Part shown: piece by piece, positions 12,440-24,400 of the stretch
How the letters are laid out: every line of letters begins with the position of its first letter
Position numbering within the stretch: the stretch's first letter is position 1
Assembly (NCBI GenBank): GCA_009746045.1
Contig: RPFO01001256.1
Coordinates: forward strand, 1-57,654
Origin: Mesostigma viride
Taxonomy: Eukaryota > Streptophyta > Mesostigmatophyceae > Mesostigmatales > Mesostigmataceae
Direction of reading: 5' to 3'
DNA length: 57,654 bases
Program-made: the position numbers and the translations under genes
Notes under the pieces: generated by a model
Database searches by the model: none
What the model was told of the DNA's origin: nothing
The model's input: only the letters and a program-made list of their open reading frames with translations

Positions 12440-14230
12440 TATTTTCATACACACACGAACAACACACCCAACACACACACACACTATGTTTGCACCCAAG
12501 ACACACACCAACACCTAAAAACAAGACACCAACACACAAGACAGCCATGCAACACACACCCAACACACACACGCAACACACACATAACACACCTAAGTAT
12601 AGTTGTTATAACACACAACACATAGGTACATCCCGCCCCCCCACACACAACACCAACACATGACAATTAACAGGCCACAACACACACACTGACACACATG
12701 CCCCAACACACACACACACATGCCCCAACACACACACACATGCCCCAACACTGCACACACAACAACACCCAAACACACACCACACACACAAAAGACACCC
12801 AACACACATACCGAAAACACGCACACACAACACCTACTAAAAACAAGACACCAACACACAAGACACCCAACACACACCCAACACACACACACACACACAA
12901 TGTTTGCACCGGTCGGCCCACGACACCCACACCCAACACACACATAACACACCTAAGTAACACACAACACACACGTACATCCCCCCCCCCCACACACAAC
13001 ACCAACACATGACAATTAACATGCCACAACACACACACATGCCCCAACACACACACACACATGCCCCAACACTGCACACACAACAACACCCAAACACATA
13101 CCACACACACACAAGACACCCAACACACATACCGAAAACACGCACACACAACACCTACCAAAAACACCAAACACACAAGACACCCAACACACACCCAACA
13201 CACACACACACACAATGTTTGCACCCACGACACACACACCAACACCTAAAAATAAGACACCAACACACAACACACGTACACGTACATCCCCCCCCCCACA
13301 ACACCAACAATAACATGCAAACAACACACACACAACACACCTAAGTCACACACACAACACACACGTACTTTCCCCCCCCCCACACCCAACACCAACACAC
13401 AAGACACTTTGCACACACCCTACACACACCCACACCCTTTATGAACACATGTACACCCAACACACACACGCAACACACACCTAGGTCGATCACACACAAC
13501 ACACACAAAACACACCTAAGTCACACACAACACACACGTACACCCCCCCACACAAACCCAATACCAACACACAAGACACTTGGCCCCCCCCCACCCACCC
13601 ACACACCCACACCCACACCCACACCACACATCCAACACACACAACACACACACTACACACTTAAGTCACACACAACACACACATAACACACCTAAGTCAC
13701 ACACAACACACACGTCCATCCCCCCCTCACACTCAACACCAATACATGACAATTAACATGCACACAACACACACACGCACACGCCCCAACACACACACAC
13801 ACAACATACATACACAGAGCACACACACACGCCTCAACACACATACCGAACACACACACACAAGACACCCAACACACATACCGAACACACACACACACAC
13901 ACTATGTTTGCACCCGACATACACACACCCAACACCTACTAAAAACAAGAAACCAACACACAAGACACCCTACACACACACAACACACACACACACAACA
14001 CATATCCAACACAAACAACACACACACCTAAGTCACACACACAACACACCTACTAAGTCACACACACAACACACATGTACCTCCCCCCCCCCACACCCAA
14101 CATCAACACACAAGACACTTTGCACACACCCTACACGCCCCCGCACCTTCATGAATGCACCCAACACACACACACAACACACACGCCCCAACACACATAC
14201 CCAACATTCACACAACACACCCAACATATA
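12440..14230. repeat. CA-rich complex repeat, 1.8 kb
   Basis: ACAC-rich sequence in which longer blocks recur: the word ATGTTTGCACC at about 12486, 12900, 13215 and 13904, AACACCTA(C)TAAAAACAAGA, and CACGTACATCCCCCCC. It is a decayed higher-order repeat. There is no coding content. Confidence 0.9.
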
Positions 14231-14593
14231 AGGGTAAATATGGTTTAGGAGTGTAGGGGTTTAGGGTTTAAGGCCTACCATACACCCGTATGTAAAAATG
14301 CAACAACACGCCAAGTCATCCGCCACCATGCAAAAATATATAAACACAACTGGTCATCCTCAACAAGAATGCCCATTTTAGTACCTAATCCGCACTTGGC
14401 ACTTGTCCAGTTTCGTAAGTCCAACGGCCGTTGGCTTTGAGAAATTAAGATATGCGACATGCGCCATGCAGCCAAGCTAAAGTATAGGCTGATTGCCCTG
14501 TATGTAACATTAGTAAGGTGAACGACCGTCGACAAAAAAACACATGCGACATACAAACACCAATTTTACACAGTAATGTTTGGAATGACGTAC

Positions 14594-17500
14594 CGTAATT
14601 TCGGCGTCCACCTTCTTCGCAATTGTGAACCAGCCCTGTCGCGTGTTGTCCGGATGTCCTTCCCACTTGCCCTTCGTGACCTTTGCGACGCTCAGGTAGC
14701 ACACGATTGCAGTTAAGGGTTCTCGGTCGTCTGGGTTCCAGAAGAAGCGTCGGGCGTCCGATCCGGAGGAGGAGCACCTCTCGAAGTATTTTACGTACAT
14801 TACCCAGTTGCCTTTCTTAAAAACCTCGCCCCCCCCCCTGTATGTTTGTTTAAACACTCATCCTTGTCGAGTTGGTGGGCGACTCGAACAACTTTCGCCA
14901 ACCAGTACGGGTGGTCGGGCACATGGTCCTTGTGCCCCCTCTCAGATGCGACTGCGACGGCCTCCCCCTCCTGCAAACCACGCCCCAACTCGTTTCTTGC
15001 CGTTTGAACGTGGTTCAGGCGGGTTCCCGGATATCGCGTGGGGTTCCGCGACTTACTCGCCTGGAGTTTTACAGTCCACGACGAGCTGCTCCAATCGTTT
15101 GGGCATGTCGTCCACTTGCCCTCTCGGCACTCCGCACAACTGAAGCATGAAAAACGCCTGAGCTTTACCACCTCGACCCGCTCGCCCTTTTTGTCCAGTC
15201 GCCACTGGTGTGCCGTGGAGATATCTCGGATCGGGCCTCGCTCCTTACCGGACGTGAGAATCTGCAATTGTAATTCCATGAAACAACATCACAGCACATT
15301 TCCCAACTCCAACGGCCGTTGGCACTCAACAATTATAAGATTTCCCAACTCCAACGGCCGTTGGCCCTTGGAAACTTTATATAAGTACATTTCTCAACTC
15401 CAACGGCCGTTGGCACTCAACAATTATACGATTTTCCAGCTCCAACGGCCGTTGGCCTTATGAAACTTCAAACTGCATCAAGGAAGCTGTCCTCTGTAAA
15501 GTGTAACCAGAGACAAATTATAGAACTGCACTTGACCACCAGAAAGCAACTGTCTTTACTTACGTTATCGAGAAGAAATGCCCGTCGAACCACGTCCGAT
15601 TGTGCCGATGGTCGACTCGAGTCTTTGCCGGTTCTCCAATCCCGGTTCAGGTAGGCCACCAGTGCCTCCACCGTATTCAGGTTCCGATTGTCCTCCTGCA
15701 TCTGCGCTCTTTTGAGGATGCTTTTGACCGTCCCCCCTCCCCGTCCGACTCCCCCTTCCCATGTCCTGCACACGAGTAGTTCCACTCCAATGATTCCAAG
15801 TCGGGGTCGGCCTCGAGCAGGTCCGCAGCCATCGCCAACACATACCGGGATTGGAACTGCTCCTTACAGTTGTCGGACCAACTGATCCAGTTCCTCACCT
15901 CCACCCCCTCCTCCCTCAGCACGTTAAGGGTATTCTTCATCACGAACTCCAGGGTCTGGGCATTCCTCGGTACGTCCTTCCCCATGTAATCGTGCTTCAC
16001 CCTTTTGATTTCCAGCGATACGGGATCACGGTACATCACGATCACCGGCATCAGGACGTAACTACTTGGGTACCAGTACTGCGCCTGCAACTGTTTCTGC
16101 AGGTGGTCCGAATAGTTCTCCGAGTAGTCCATCAGGACCACCACCGTTCCCAGCGGCATCACGTCAATGCACTCCTTGTAAGCGTGGTGCTGCCAGGCCC
16201 ATGTATGGACGTGAATGGCGAATTCCGGGAAGCGCGCCGTAATGAGTTCATGGAGCTCCGAGAGGGTTGACTTGATGAGTTTTTGCTGCAGGTTCATTTG
16301 CGGCGCCACATCCTCCTCCTGCAACACAACACACCCGCGCACCATGGATTGACCGAAGAATGGAAGTCAGCAGCTGGGAATTTCCCAACGCCAACGGCCG
16401 TTGGAAGTATGAAAGTCTACATATATATATTCAACGATGCAAATATACATGCCCGCGCACCATGGATTGACCGAAGAATGGAAGTCAGCAGCTGGGAATT
16501 TCCCAACGCCAACGGCCGTTGGAAGTATGAAAGTCTACATATATATATTCAACGATGCAAATATACATGCTTACCGTCCCACGGGGCGCTGTGCCCTCCT
16601 TAATGAAGTCGAACCACGTGTACTTCTTTGTCCACCCCTTCATCTGGTCCGTCACGATGAACTCGGAAATCCCACACTCGTTGCACGTCCCTTCCAAGCA
16701 GTTCATTGGGACGTTAACGAACGGGCCGCCCGTCCTCCCCCCTCCTTGCCCCCCCTCCCCCCTCTCAGCCCTGTGGCAGGTGAAACGTCGAACGAAATCA
16801 TGGGCATTGTCAGGCACGGAAGGGATACCCTCCCTCTCCTCGATCTCCAGCGTGCTCTTCAACTCCTTGACGCCTTTGGCGAAGGCAGAGAGCAGAGACT
16901 CGAAGACGACGTGCTTTTCGCATGCGCACAAGTCCCGGTCCTTCCACACGCCCTTTACGCACTTGGGCATGAACTCCACGAACTTCGTGTACCCCACCTT
17001 GTACCTTGTCCCGTCCGCAGTCGTCACGATACCTCCCTTGTACGGCGACGCGTCAGAACAGAACCGCTTGTAAATCGTTTCAAGCGAGTCCAAATAGTAC
17101 CTTCCGCCCTGGGAGGAAATGAGGATCCTGGCGTTTCCCTTCCTTTCGAACTCATTGACCACGTCCTTATGGTTGGGAGACGCCCTCGTGTTTAGGTCTG
17201 ACAACCAGTAACTCCCGACGATGTCTTTGACCTCCTCCGGAAACTTGTCCGACCGTAAAGCACGAGGGGGCGCCTTCAGGGCGGGAAGGTCGCCCCCCAT
17301 CCTCATTCCCCTTGCGGTCTGGATATCCTTGGGCGTGACGTGAAGCAGCCGCGCGAGAGTGCAATGCCCTTGATTGTTCATGCCGTCCTTTCCCAAGCAC
17401 ATTGACAGCACAGCGCACTTCGCGTTCCTGTGCTCATCCGACTTGCCCAATTCCTGGAAACCTTGCACGATATTAGCGACAACCTCCTGAGCGAAGGACT

Positions 17501-18531
17501 CCGACGCCTTTCTTTTCAGCGCAGGGCGGTACTGTTTCCCCATAACCTTCACAACCGCACCTGGCAGCCGCTCAAGCGCCCTCAAGCCTACTGCAGTTTT
17601 CGTGTTTTCAGTCTTGTGATTGTTGTCCTTCAGCAAGTATTCCATTGCGCTGGCCATGTCGAGGGCAAGTTGGTTGCCCTTGATCTCGACGTACTTGAGA
17701 CTTAGGTCTTTGTTGTGCGCTTCACCTGCATCCGCGCGCATACAGAATCCAGACGAAGTTTTGACTTTTTATCAAATTATTGCTTTCCAACAATTACCCA
17801 ATTTGTAGGTCCCAACGGCCGTTGGACCCCTGAAAGTACGCCTGAAACACGCCAACACATGCATTTTCGACACCCAACGGCCGTTGGACCCCCGAAAGTG
17901 GGCCTGAAACACGCCAACACATGCATTTTCGACACCCAACGGCCGTTGGACCCCTGAAAGCGGGCCGAAAACACGCCAACACATGCATTTTCGACACCCA
18001 ACGGCCGTTGGACCCCTGAAAGTGGGCCTGAAACACGCCAACACATGCATTTTCGACACCCAACGGCCGTTGGACCCCTGAAAGCGGGCCGAAAACACGC
18101 CAACACATGCATTTTCTACACCCAACGGCCGTTGGACCCCTGAAAGTGGGCCTGAAACACGCCCTTTACATGCATTTTCGACACCCAACGGCCGTTGGAC
18201 CCCTGAAAGCGGGCCGAAAACACGCCAACACATGCATTTTCGACGTCCAACGGCCGTTGGGCCCCTGAAAGCGGGCCGGAAACACGCTAACGCATGCATT
18301 TTAGACACCCAACGGCCGTTGGACCCCTGAAAGCGGGCCGAAAACTCGCCAACACCTGCATTTTTTACACGCCAGGATGTGAATTTCCGAATCCCAACGC
18401 ACTTTTTATAACCTTAACGACCGTTGGAACCCAGAAATTCGACTGAAATGTTTCCATAACACACGTAACAACAAATTTGGTGGTCAACAACCCCGTAAAT
18501 CCGTAACCCTGCACGCACCTCTTGCCGCCAT
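14594..18531 (-). CDS. DDE-transposase-like protein, multi-exon
   Basis: Proposed exons (minus strand) are 18531-18519 (ATG and 4 codons), 17725-16575, 16318-15564 and 15261-14594, with good GT-AG sites; a further 3' exon is not placed. About 863 residues are visible. The N half has a Cys-x-Cys-x2-His patch (C271, C273, H276) and C347/C352/C355. The middle has an Asp in YSENYS context (about D452), a second in WSDNCKEQF (about D537) and HGKGESDG (about E578/D580), matching the DDE layout of an uncharacterised transposase-like family that has the HGKG-x2-DG-x-GG signature in animals. A Cys cluster (C679, C682, C685, C693) follows, as in that family. Frames break at two poly-G runs (15732-15737 and 14829-14838 on the plus strand); one added G in each makes exons of 252 and 223 whole codons with phase-0 ends. 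Introns carry CCAACGGCCGTTGG palindromes. The family call is from motif recall; the first exon is the weakest part. Confidence 0.65.
15300..15460. repeat. palindrome array in intron (4 copies)
   Basis: Four CCAACGGCCGTTGG palindromes at about 45-bp spacing, within units TTTCCCAACTCCAACGGCC... and CACTCAACAATTATA. They fill the intron between the exons ending at 15564 and starting at 15261. Confidence 0.95.
16334..16569. repeat. 118-bp intronic tandem duplication with palindrome
   Basis: Two nearly identical 118-bp copies (from 16334 and 16452), each with CCAACGGCCGTTGG, ACATATATATATTCAACG and CCCGCGCACCATGG. They lie wholly within the intron between 16318 and 16575. Confidence 0.95.
17808..18345. 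repeat. about 60-bp palindrome array in first intron (9 copies)
   Basis: Nine units with CCCAACGGCCGTTGGACCCC, TGAAAG(T/C)GGGCC, AAACACGCCAACA and ATGCATTTTCGACA. A tenth degenerate copy (about 18412) keeps AACGACCGTTGG. Read through, it gives an open minus-strand frame of 178 codons, an artefact of a unit divisible by three. Confidence 0.95.
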
Positions 18532-18859
18532 AGCTCTTGTTCGCAGCAGGTGGGCCCTGAAGACGCCTTTTGGTCTTGCACCTGTTGGTTACAATTGCAT
18601 GGCATACCAGCAATATATTGCACATAGCATTGTATTTCACACAATTATTATATTCATGCCACAAATAATAATAATAATTGTATTAAACATAGGGGGGCAG
18701 GTTGCATATTCGTTTCATTGCAGTCTAATATCAACATATTAAAAATTTCCATGCCCATAAACATTTTTGATATAGCTATTAGGTTGCTTATTATATTAAA
18801 TCTTACCAGCCGTGTAGTGGTTTGCGGATTGCTTTATAGGCTTGCCACACCAACCCAAA

Positions 18860-18965
18860 AAAAAATGTTACGACGGGAGTTGAACCCGGGCCTACTAGAC
18901 GTGTTCACGAGGTACTACGAGGATCAGCCAAGAATCTGTCCCGTACCGGTGTGGTTCACCAGTTC
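18860..18965 (-). other. tRNA-like / SINE-head-like sequence
   Basis: On the minus strand GGTTCAACTCC (18876-18886) is a perfect match to the Pol III box B consensus and sits in a T-arm-like stem (CGGG/CCCG). TTGGCTGATCC some 55 nt upstream is a weak box A, and a run of T follows at 18865-18857. The acceptor and anticodon stems do not pair well, so this is a tRNA pseudogene or a SINE head, not a functional tRNA. Confidence 0.35.
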
Positions 18966-19794
18966 CGCACACTAGCATGGTCTCCGCGTCGCGCTCGTTC
19001 ATTAAATTTCGGAGAAATTTTGCCTGCTTATATACGTTTTTGAAGCCCCTCGGCGTCGCGCCGTGAAAAGCTTCCTCCGCCAGGCGTCCAATCAGGTAGC
19101 AGGAATGTGAAAAAATGGGCTCGAGCTGTGTGCAGCGCCGCGTCCATGTGGCGCCACACGGCGTCAGGAGTCGGCGTGGCGCCATATATGGCGCTGCGAA
19201 TTCCCTACCGTGTGGTCTGCAGCGCCACGTCACAGTTGCGACTGCAAGTATTTTTCAGCGCGGCGCCGTCCCGGCGCCGCGCCATATCGTTTGGCGCGTC
19301 AATTTTTTTCCCGCGCGCGGCGCCTTTTAGGCGCCGCGCCATTCCATTTGCGCGTCGGCATACCAGCACCAGGGAATTTGAATTTGCTGGTGCTGCGTTG
19401 GCGCTTTCCAGCCTCCCTGGAAGACCGACACCGTGGATGCACCTTGCACCCGAGCATCAACGGCGGGTATTCGCGACATCGGCCGAAAGTGACAACGATA
19501 TTAGCAACCCGACAGCCATATTCAACTGAGCAACGCCATTGTCGACACACACGGTTAAGAAAGAGGTGAGCAATGGCGGTGGATGTACATGGATGCTTTT
19601 GACAGATAGTGGTTTTATGATTGGCGTAATCGGCCAGATAATTTTGTCGCTTTTTTGGTGTCGTGGTGCCGGTCGCTGACGGGGAAATGAATGGGTTTTT
19701 TTGGTGGTTCTCGTTTGGTTGCAGGGTTCTCGTTTGCTATCAGTTTTCTTTTTGCCGCCACCGCTGCCCCCGAAGGACAAGGATAAAAAATAAG
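18966..19794. other. GGCGCC-rich unique region, no supported gene
   Basis: Between 19130 and 19345 the words GGCGCC and GGCGCCGCGCC recur, with a 10-bp-arm hairpin at about 19314-19338 (GCGCGGCGCC, TTTTA, GGCGCCGCGC) and GGCGCCATATATGGCGC at about 19177. Overlapping ORFs show no motif. Confidence 0.5.
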
Positions 19795-21385
19795 AAACAT
19801 CTATAAAAAGGTACGACGCGTGGTGTGTTGCGTGCTTTTTTTCTTGGTTTTCTCGCTCCCTTGCAGCTCAGGTTTGCTGGCACATGTATTTATGCATGCC
19901 AGATAACACAGGCTGTGTGTCTGACTTTTTTTCTTCCCTGTCATATGCGGTCCGCCTCTCTTTTTTCGTGTTTTGTTTTTTGTTCGTATCTTCTACGGTA
20001 CAACGCGACATGTTCACGGCGTCATCTGCGCGGTGTCACTAGCTTCATTTTTGCCGCCACCGCCGCCCCCGGCCGGCCCCATTAAAAAAAAGAAACATCT
20101 ATCTATAAAAGGTACGACGCGTGGTGTGTTGCGTGCTTTTTTTCTTGGTTTTCTCGCTCCCTTGCAGCTCAGGTTTGCTGGCACATGTATTTTTGCATGC
20201 CGGCACCACACCACATGTATTTATGCATGCCAGATAACACAGGCTGTGTGTCTGACTTTTTTTCTTCCCTGTCACATGCGGTCCGCCTCTCTTTTTTCGT
20301 GTTTTGTTTTTTGTTCGTATCTTCTACGGTACAACGCGACATGTTCACGGCGTCATCTGCGCGGTGTCACTAGCTTCATTTTTGCCGCCACCGCCGCCCC
20401 CGGCCGCCCCCATTAAAAAAAAGAAACATCGATCTATAAAAGGTACGACGCGTGGTGTGTTGCGTGCTTTTTTTCTTGGTTTTCTCGCTCCCTTGCAGCT
20501 CAGGTTTGCTGGCACATGTATTTATGCATGCCGGCACCACACCACATGTATTTATGCATGCCAGATATCACAGGCTGTGTGTCTGACTTTTTTTTGTCCC
20601 TGTCATATGCGGTCCGCCTCTCTTTTTTCGTGTTTTGTTTTTTGTTCGTATCTTCTACGGTACAACGCGACATGTTCACGGCGTCATCTGCGCGGTGTCA
20701 CTAGCTTCAGTTTTGCCGCCACCGCCGCCCCGGCCGGCCCCATAAAAAAAAAAGAAACATCTATAAAAAGGTACGACGCGTGGTGTGTTGCGTGCTTTTT
20801 TTCATGGTTCACCCCACTACACCCATCCATGCATGCCAGCACCCCATGACACCCATCCACGCATGCCAGCACCCCATGACACCCATCCATGCATGCCAGC
20901 ACCCCATGACATCCATCCATGCATGCCAGCACCCCATGACACCCATCCATGCATGCCAGCACCCCATGACACCCATCCATGCATGCCAGCACCCCATGAC
21001 ACCCATCCATGCATGCCAGCACCCCATGACACCCATCCACGCATGCCAGCACCCCACTACACCCATCCATGCATGCCAGCACCACACCACATGTATTTAT
21101 GCATGCCAGATAACACAGGCTGTGTGTCTGACTTTTTTTCGTCCCTGTCATATGCGGTCCGCCTCTCTTTTTTCGTGTTTTGTTTTTTGTTCGTATCTTC
21201 TACGGTACAACGCGACATGTTCACGGCGTCATCTGCGCGTTGTCACTAGCTTCAGTTTTGCCGCCACCGCCGCCACCGCCGCTTGCACCCGACAATAAAA
21301 AAAAAGAAACATCTATAAAAAGGTACGACGCGTGGTGTGTTGCGTGCTTTTTTTCATGGTTCACCCCACTACACCCATCCATGCA
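19795..21385. repeat. about 0.33-kb tandem unit with TATA-like box, 4-5 copies
   Basis: Copies begin at CATCTATAAAAAGGTACGACG-type sequence (about 19800, 20102, 20433, 20758 and 21312). Each continues with TGGTGTGTTGCGTGC, CTTGCAGCTCAGGTTTG, a TGTATTTATGCATGCC word, TCATATGCGGTCCGCC, a T-rich tract and TTGCCGCCACCGCCGCC. The fourth copy carries a local expansion (20815-21085) and the fifth runs into the large satellite. Confidence 0.93.
20815..21085. repeat. 30-bp satellite, 9 copies
   Basis: Units ACCCATCCATGCATGCCAGC plus ACCCCATGAC, expanded at the position where the flanking 0.33-kb units have one or two copies of TTTATGCATGCC(A/G)GCACC. Confidence 0.95.
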
Positions 21386-21423
21386 TGCCAGCACCCCATG
21401 ACACCCATCCACGCATGCCAGCA

Positions 21424-24400
21424 CCCCCTCTAGGTATTTATGCATGCCAGCACCCCCCCTAGGTATTTATGCATGCCAGCACCCCCCCTAGGTATTTATG
21501 CATGCCAGCACCCCCCTAGGTATTTATGCATGCCAGCACCCCCCTAGGTATTTATGCATGCCAGCACCCCCCCGACGTATTTATGCTTGCCAGCACCCCC
21601 CTCGGTATTTATGCATGCCAGCCCCCCCTTCTAGGTATTTATGCATGCCAGCACCCCAGCCGACGTATTTATGCATGCCAGCACCCCCCCTAGGTATTTA
21701 TTCATGCCAGCATCCCCCCTCGGTATTTATGCATGCCAGCCCCCCCCCTCGGTATTTATGCATGCCAGCACCCCCCCTAGGTATTTATGCATGCCAGCAC
21801 CCCCCACATGTATTTATGCATGCCAGCACCCCCCCTAGGTATTTATGCATGCCAGCACCCCCCCTCGGTATTTATGCATGCCAGCACCCCCTCTAGGTAT
21901 TTATGCATGCCAGCACCCCCCCTAGGTATTTATGCATGCCAGCACCCCCCTAGGTATTTATGCATGCCAGCACCCCCCCTAGGTATTTATGCATGCCAGC
22001 ACCCCCCTAGGTATTTATGCATGCCAGCACCCCCCCTAGGTATTTATGCTTGCCAGCACCCCCCTAGGTATTTATGCATGCCAGCCCCCCCTAGGTATTT
22101 ATGCATGCCAGCACCCCCCTAGGTATTTATGCATGCCAGCACCCCCCCTCGGTATTTATGCATGCCAGCACCCCCCTAGGTATTTATGCATGCCAGCACC
22201 CCCCCTAGGTATTTATGCATGCCAGCACCCCCCCTAGGTATTTATGCATGCCAGCACCCCCCCTAGGTATTTATGCATGCCAGCACCCCCCTAGGTATTT
22301 ATGCATGCCAGCCCCCCCCTAGGTATTTATGCATGCCAGCACCCCCCCTAGGTATTTATGCATGCCAGCACCCCCACATGTATTTATGCATGCCAGCCCC
22401 CCCCTAGGTATTTATGCATGCCAGCACCCCCCTCGGTATTTATGCATGCCAGCACCCCCCTAGGTATTTATGCATGCCAGCACCCCCCCTAGGTATTTAT
22501 GCATGCCAGCACCCCCCTAGGTATTTATGCATGCCAGCCCCCCCCTAGGTATTTATGCATGCCAGCACCCCCCTAGGTATTTATGCATGCCAGCACCCCC
22601 CCTAGGTATTTATGCATGCCAGCACCCCCCTAGGTATTTATGCATGCCAGCACCCCCCCTAGGTATTTATGCATGCCAGCACCCCCCCTAGGTATTTATG
22701 CATGCCAGCACCCCCCCTAGGTATTTATGCATGCCAGCACCCCCCCTAGGTATTTATGCATGCCAGCACCCCCCCTAGGTATTTATGCATGCCAGCACCC
22801 CCCCTAGGTATTTATGCATGCCAGCACCCCCCTAGGTATTTATGCATGCCAGCCCCCCCCTAGGTATTTATGCATGCCAGCACCCCCCCTAGGTATTTAT
22901 GCATGCCAGCACCCCCCTAGGTATTTATGCATGCCAGCACCCCCCCTAGGTATTTATGCATGCCAGCACCCCCCCTAGGTATTTATGCATGCCAGCACCC
23001 CCCCTAGGTATTTATGCATGCCAGCACCCCCCCTAGGTATTTATGCATGCCAGCACCCCCCCTAGGTATTTATGCATGCCAGCACCCCCCCTAGGTATTT
23101 ATGCATGCCAGCACCCCCCCTAGGTATTTATGCATGCCAGCACCCCCCCTAGGTATTTATGCATGCCAGCACCCCCCCTAGGTATTTATGCATGCCAGCA
23201 CCCCCCTAGGTATTTATGCATGCCAGCACCCCCCCTAGGTATTTATGCATGCCAGCACCCCCCCTAGGTATTTATGCATGCCAGCACCCCCCCTAGGTAT
23301 TTATGCATGCCAGCACCCCCCCTAGGTATTTATGCATGCCAGCACCCCCCCTAGGTATTTATGCATGCCAGCACCCCCCCTAGGTATTTATGCATGCCAG
23401 CACCCCCCCTAGGTATTTATGCATGCCAGCACCCCCCCTAGGTATTTATGCATGCCAGCACCCCCCCTAGGTATTTATGCATGCCAGCACCCCCCCTAGG
23501 TATTTATGCATGCCAGCACCCCCCTAGGTATTTATGCATGCCAGCACCCCCCTAGGTATTTATGCATGCCAGCACCCCCCTAGGTATTTATGCATGCCAG
23601 CACCCCCCCTAGGTATTTATGCATGCCAGCACCCCCCCTAGGTATTTATGCATGCCAGCACCCCCCCTAGGTATTTATGCATGCCAGCACCCCCCTAGGT
23701 ATTTATGCATGCCAGCACCCCCCTAGGTATTTATGCATGCCAGCACCCCCCCTAGGTATTTATGCATGCCAGCACCCCCCTAGGTATTTATGCATGCCAG
23801 CACCCCCCCTAGGTATTTATGCATGCCAGCACCCCCCCTAGGTATTTATGCATGCCAGCACCCCCCCTAGGTATTTATGCATGCCAGCACCCCCCTAGGT
23901 ATTTATGCATGCCAGCACCCCCCTAGGTATTTATGCATGCCAGCACCCCCCCTAGGTATTTATGCATGCCAGCACCCCCCCTAGGTATTTATGCATGCCA
24001 GCACCCCCCTAGGTATTTATGCATGCCAGCACCCCCCCTAGGTATTTATGCATGCCAGCACCCCCCTAGGTATTTATGCATGCCAGCACCCCCCCTAGGT
24101 ATTTATGCATGCCAGCACCCCCCCTAGGTATTTATGCATGCCAGCACCCCCCTAGGTATTTATGCATGCCAGCACCCCCCCTAGGTATTTATGCATGCCA
24201 GCACCCCCCTAGGTATTTATGCATGCCAGCACCCCCCCTAGGTATTTATGCATGCCAGCACCCCCCCTAGGTATTTATGCATGCCAGCACCCCCCCTAGG
24301 TATTTATGCATGCCAGCACCCCCCCTAGGTATTTATGCATGCCAGCACCCCCCCTAGGTATTTATGCATGCCAGCACCCCCCCTAGGTATTTATGCATGC

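Noticed and set aside
14250-14275. Telomere-like GGTTTAGGGTTTAAGG
   Set aside because: Only one and a half TTTAGGG units; too short for an interstitial telomere, at most a telo-box.
17772-18308. 178-codon minus-strand frame
   Set aside because: Comes from the 60-bp palindrome array, a multiple of three; the DDE gene splices around it.
18860-18965. Functional tRNA gene
   Set aside because: Box B is good, but acceptor and anticodon stems do not pair; kept only as tRNA-like.
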